This document shows positions 8,246 to 10,545 of a stretch of 10,545 bases of DNA, one piece after another. The stretch is from Bacillota bacterium (GTDB taxonomy: Bacteria; Bacillota; Clostridia; Saccharofermentanales; UBA5734). Position 1 is the first letter of the stretch. Every line of letters begins with the position of its first letter. The stretch lies in NCBI GenBank assembly GCA_023438965.1, contig JAEXPB010000054.1:1-10545 (forward strand), written 5' to 3'. The translations under genes were made by a program, and so were the position numbers. The notes under the pieces are model-generated. The model was not told where the DNA came from, made no database searches, and saw only the letters and a list, made by a program, of their open reading frames with translations.

Positions 8246-9373
8246 TCAGGGCAGCCAGAAGGCGACCAGACGCTCCAGTAAATGATACAGGATCGGATTA
8301 TTGGTCTGGAACAAGTCATTCTCACCCTGCAGGCCCAGCAGCAGGGCGGCCAATATGGTTAGCCCGCACAGCAGGCCATAGACGGACAGCATGATATTCG
8401 GCCGGGCGTCCGGCGGTGTCAGCGGATCGGCGCCGACAGCCAGTATCGCCTGCTTCTGCCGGGTTGCCGCTTGCACCAGGCCAGCGGCGAGCAGGATTGC
8501 TGCCGTGAGCAGCAGCCAGGCAAAATCGGTCAGATAGCGGCCGGCGCTGCCGGCGGCCATGCTGTCGACGCCAGCCAGCAGCAGGGCAACCCCAACGAGC
8601 AGGAACATCAGGCGCCGGAGCTGGCGATCCGTCTGCCGCAGCACCGGACGCAGCCATGGCCAGGCCAGCAGCAGCCAGCACAACGGCAGGGTTACCAGCA
8701 GGCCGGTGCAGCGCGCGTCGGTATAATAATAGCCGCTGAAGCGGAAGGCATCGTCATTCTGGAAGTGGATGAACGGGAAGGCGGTGTTGATAACCGGGAA
8801 ATTCAGCAAGGCATACCAAAGACCGGGCCAGAGCCGGGCCAGAGACATGCCGCGCGTCCCCATGTCGGTGACGGTCAGCTGATAATTGGCGCCGAACTCG
8901 GCGATCCGGCCGAAGCGGAGGTAATTGTATGCCGCCAGAACACCGCCGGTCACCAGGTACGGTACGCCGATTGCAAGTAAATTGCGAAACAGGGCCCGCC
9001 GGCGGACGGCACGCTCCGGCAGCGACGGCAGCGAACCGGCTGCCGAGGCGACGGGCTGCCGCAGGCACTGCCAGAAAAGCGGCAGCGGCAGGAGCGACAG
9101 CAACAGGAGATTGGGCCGGGCACCGACGGCCAGGCCGAGCAGGCCGCAACCGGCCGCCAGGCGGAAGACCCGCGTCACGCCGGTCAAGCGCTCCTGCCAG
9201 AATCGGAAAAGCAGGCTCAACCCGGCAACGCCGAAGCATAGGCCGCCGGAGATGGCCACTTCGTAGAATTTGGGCCGGGACAGGCACCACCAGAGGTTGC
9301 TGCCGGCTGCCAAGGCCGCATAGGACAGCAGATAGAAACGGAAAGGCAGCTCAGGGAAGAAATGGAACAGCAC
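8246..9373 (-). CDS. C-terminal part of a polytopic membrane protein (GT-C/family-39-like), split by a stop codon
   Basis: From the GTG at 9373 there are 375 codons ending in TGA. Several hydrophobic segments are visible, at about residues 12-28, 38-56, 73-102, 132-150, 222-240, 254-272, 282-302 and 327-347. Recognisable blocks are SRPKFYEVAISGG (32-44), GARPNLLLL (84-92), NYLRFGRIAEFGANYQLT (150-167) and SAGRYLTDFAWLL (276-288), typical of large uncharacterised membrane proteins resembling family-39 glycosyltransferases. This GTG is doubtful: no Shine-Dalgarno lies in the 20 bases upstream, and the same frame stays open back to the TAG at 9443-9445. It is probably the downstream half of the gene that begins near 10417. 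If translated alone it would lack the loop expected to hold catalytic acidic residues. Confidence 0.6.
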   Translation of the reverse strand: MLFHFFPELPFRFYLLSYAALAAGSNLWWCLSRPKFYEVAISGGLCFGVAGLSLLFRFWQERLTGVTRVFRLAAGCGLLGLAVGARPNLLLLSLLPLPLFWQCLRQPVASAAGSLPSLPERAVRRRALFRNLLAIGVPYLVTGGVLAAYNYLRFGRIAEFGANYQLTVTDMGTRGMSLARLWPGLWYALLNFPVINTAFPFIHFQNDDAFRFSGYYYTDARCTGLLVTLPLCWLLLAWPWLRPVLRQTDRQLRRLMFLLVGVALLLAGVDSMAAGSAGRYLTDFAWLLLTAAILLAAGLVQAATRQKQAILAVGADPLTPPDARPNIMLSVYGLLCGLTILAALLLGLQGENDLFQTNNPILYHLLERLVAFWLP

Positions 9374-9442
9374 GCGATCGAGCAGCCGGATCAGCAGGAC
9401 CAGACCGGCGGCGCTGAACAGGATGACCGCCCAGACCGATGG

Positions 9443-9445
9443 CTA
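9443..9445 (-). other. In-frame amber (TAG) codon inside the membrane-protein gene
   Basis: The plus strand reads CTA here, giving TAG on the minus strand between codons for Tyr and Pro. TAG also ends the GH36-like gene (1103-1105) and the flavoprotein gene (6589-6591), both at plausible C-termini. It therefore appears to be an ordinary stop in this genome. Confidence 0.8.
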
Positions 9446-10447
9446 ATACTGGCCGGTGAGCAGATGGAATGGCAGGAACAGGAGCAGGGCCGGCACGATG
9501 CCGAAATAGACATAATAACGGCCCTGATAATAGGCGACATCCCAAAGGGCACCTTTGATACCGCTATTGGCGCGCAGCCCGGGATCGTAGGGATTGGCCA
9601 GGCTGGCCAGCGCGGCCGGCGGGTCAATCAGCAAATGCAACTGGCCGGATGCCAGGGCATTAGTCAGATCGCGGCTGTAAATGTCGCCATTGTCATCGGC
9701 CAGACTGGTCATCCGGCCGCCCGCGGCAGCCGCGGCAAAAACCAGGCCAACCAGGACGACCACGGTGGCGGTGAAGACCAGCATGACCCGCTGGCTGCTG
9801 CTGCCCGGCTGACGGCGGGCCCGGCAGACCGGCGACTGTCGGATAAAGAAGGCCAGCAGGCCAAGCGCGGCCAGCAGGCCGAAGCGGATCAGCGAGAAAT
9901 CAAGCGGTATCGGCTTGTTGAGCGCAATTGCGGCCAGCGTGAGATCCTGGCCGCCGGTCAATTCGAAAACGATCTTGATCCGGGATGATGCTCCATCCAG
10001 GTGCAGGCGGATATACTGGCTGCGATCGAGGTCACGGACCAGTTCATAATTGTCGCTCACCCGGTAATAATCGCCGGAGGCCGCGTCGGTCGCATAAATG
10101 TGGCAGCGAATCACCGGCTTGGCCTGGCTGCGGATATCCAGCCAGATCGTCTCCACCTTCTGGTTGAGATTGATCAGCTCGATGGCATGCTCATTCGAGG
10201 CGTCGGGCAGCAAAGTTGCCGGATCGTCGGACCGGACCGTGAATCCGGACAGCTTGAAATTGGCAGCGGCAATCGTCCGGAGAATGGCTTTCCGGCCGAT
10301 CAACCCGAAGGCTTGCCCATTAAACAGGAATATCTCCAGAAGAAAAGCACATAAAACAATCAGCCAGGCGGTCAAGCCGGATAAACGACGATGACGGTTT
10401 AGTGATGTCTCCCGCACGCTGCAGCCTGTCCTCCCGTTTTTAATCAC
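9443..10447 (-). CDS. N-terminal part of the same membrane protein (GT-C-like), ending at an in-frame TAG
   Basis: This part has 334 codons from GTG 10447. The start is uncertain: GTG 10447 has no ribosome site, while GTG 10417 (codon 11) has GGGAGG (10430-10435) 12 bases upstream. An in-frame TAG at 10478-10480 rules out a much earlier start. A first membrane helix (about 25-44) is followed by a soluble, probably extracytoplasmic segment (45-184) with alternating hydrophobic strands. Helices follow at 185-203 and 221-241, then a loop with the acidic cluster DDNGD (251-255), NPYDPGLR (285-292) and QGRYYVYFGIVPALLLFLPF (308-327). Acidic residues in the first large loop are typical of GT-C transferases, which transfer sugars from lipid carriers outside the membrane. 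The specific activity is unknown. Translation halts after TGQY although the frame continues beyond. Confidence 0.65.
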   Translation of the reverse strand: MIKNGRTGCSVRETSLNRHRRLSGLTAWLIVLCAFLLEIFLFNGQAFGLIGRKAILRTIAAANFKLSGFTVRSDDPATLLPDASNEHAIELINLNQKVETIWLDIRSQAKPVIRCHIYATDAASGDYYRVSDNYELVRDLDRSQYIRLHLDGASSRIKIVFELTGGQDLTLAAIALNKPIPLDFSLIRFGLLAALGLLAFFIRQSPVCRARRQPGSSSQRVMLVFTATVVVLVGLVFAAAAAGGRMTSLADDNGDIYSRDLTNALASGQLHLLIDPPAALASLANPYDPGLRANSGIKGALWDVAYYQGRYYVYFGIVPALLLFLPFHLLTGQY

Positions 10448-10479
10448 GGCTGCCGGTGCCAGCGCGGCGGCCTTCCCCT

Positions 10480-10485
10480 ATTTTA
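10480..10485 (-). promoter_or_regulatory. Weak -10-like box upstream of the membrane-protein operon
   Basis: TAAAAT on the minus strand lies in an AT-rich patch about 63 bases before GTG 10417. No good -35 box is present at 16-18 bp. It is the only promoter-like element I see in the 98 bases to the window edge, and the operon may instead be transcribed from outside. Confidence 0.25.
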
Positions 10486-10545
10486 CGCCAGATTGGCTAA
10501 ATTAAACAGATATAAAAAGCGTCGGCCAGAAGGGCTGCCGTAAAC

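Larger units (their letters stand above)
8246..10447 (-). pseudogene. Whole split membrane-protein gene, interrupted by TAG at 9443-9445
   Basis: The two halves are in the same frame with exactly one stop codon between them. The 23 codons between the TAG and GTG 9373 read PSVWAVILFSAAGLVLLIRL and onward, a convincing membrane helix, so this stretch looks coding rather than intergenic. Joined, the product would be about 733 residues, a usual size for such polytopic proteins. One base change (for example TTG or CAG to TAG) explains the break. No other stop or frame shift is seen, so the lesion is recent or an error in the sequence. Confidence 0.65.

Noticed and set aside
9371..9373. GTG as the start of an independent downstream membrane protein
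   Set aside because: There is no ribosome binding site, and the upstream bases in the same frame encode a membrane helix. It is better seen as an internal Val codon of the split gene.
9443..9445. Genome-wide TAG recoding (stop-to-sense code)
   Set aside because: TAG ends the GH36-like and flavoprotein genes at sensible points, and no other in-frame TAG occurs inside a recognisable gene here. A local lesion is simpler.
10505..10545. Possible terminator of a gene to the right, read on the minus strand (short GC stem before a T-run)
   Set aside because: Only about four base pairs form a clean stem, and the T-run is separated from it by several bases.
1..10545. tRNA or rRNA genes, CRISPR repeats, insertion sequences, prophage or toxin-antitoxin genes
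   Set aside because: I saw no regularly spaced repeats, transposase or integrase motifs or structural RNA signatures. Nearly all the sequence is taken up by metabolic and membrane genes.

Overview
The window is GC-rich bacterial DNA with six loci and no sign of a mobile element, RNA gene or CRISPR array. Strong Shine-Dalgarno sites, sigma70-type promoters, LacI-type operators and the style of the membrane protein suggest a GC-rich Bacillota/Clostridia-like carbohydrate user. This assignment is an inference, because no phylogenetic marker is present.

Left half (1-5333), carbohydrate catabolism. The first gene is the 3' part of an alpha/alpha-barrel (six-hairpin type) protein, running off the left edge. 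It converges on a GH36-like alpha-galactosidase gene on the minus strand. A 280-bp divergent promoter region then separates the GH36-like gene from a GH127-like beta-L-arabinofuranosidase gene on the plus strand. Each divergent promoter carries a copy of the same operator (core ATTAACGTTA) near its start site, so one LacI-family repressor encoded elsewhere probably controls both. The two complete hydrolases lack signal peptides and should act in the cytoplasm on imported oligosaccharides, plausibly arabinose- and galactose-containing plant glycans.

Middle (5334-6613). A hairpin with a short T-tract follows the GH127-like gene. A good extended -10 promoter overlaps its left edge and leads into a Gfo/Idh/MocA-family dehydrogenase that resembles the WlbA/WbpB sugar-nucleotide group.

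Right half (6589-10447, minus strand), probably cell-envelope glycan synthesis. A polytopic membrane protein resembling GT-C/family-39 glycosyltransferases is followed by a FAD flavoprotein with features of the UDP-galactopyranose mutase/COG1232 superfamily. The flavoprotein overlaps the dehydrogenase tail to tail by 25 bp. The membrane-protein gene is split by a single in-frame TAG codon at 9443-9445. The frame is unbroken on both sides, the sequence between the TAG and the next start codon encodes a membrane helix, and the second half has no ribosome binding site. It is therefore best read as one gene with a nonsense change or a sequencing error. This and the paired-operator control region are the main points of interest. 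I did not find a clearly new multi-gene system.
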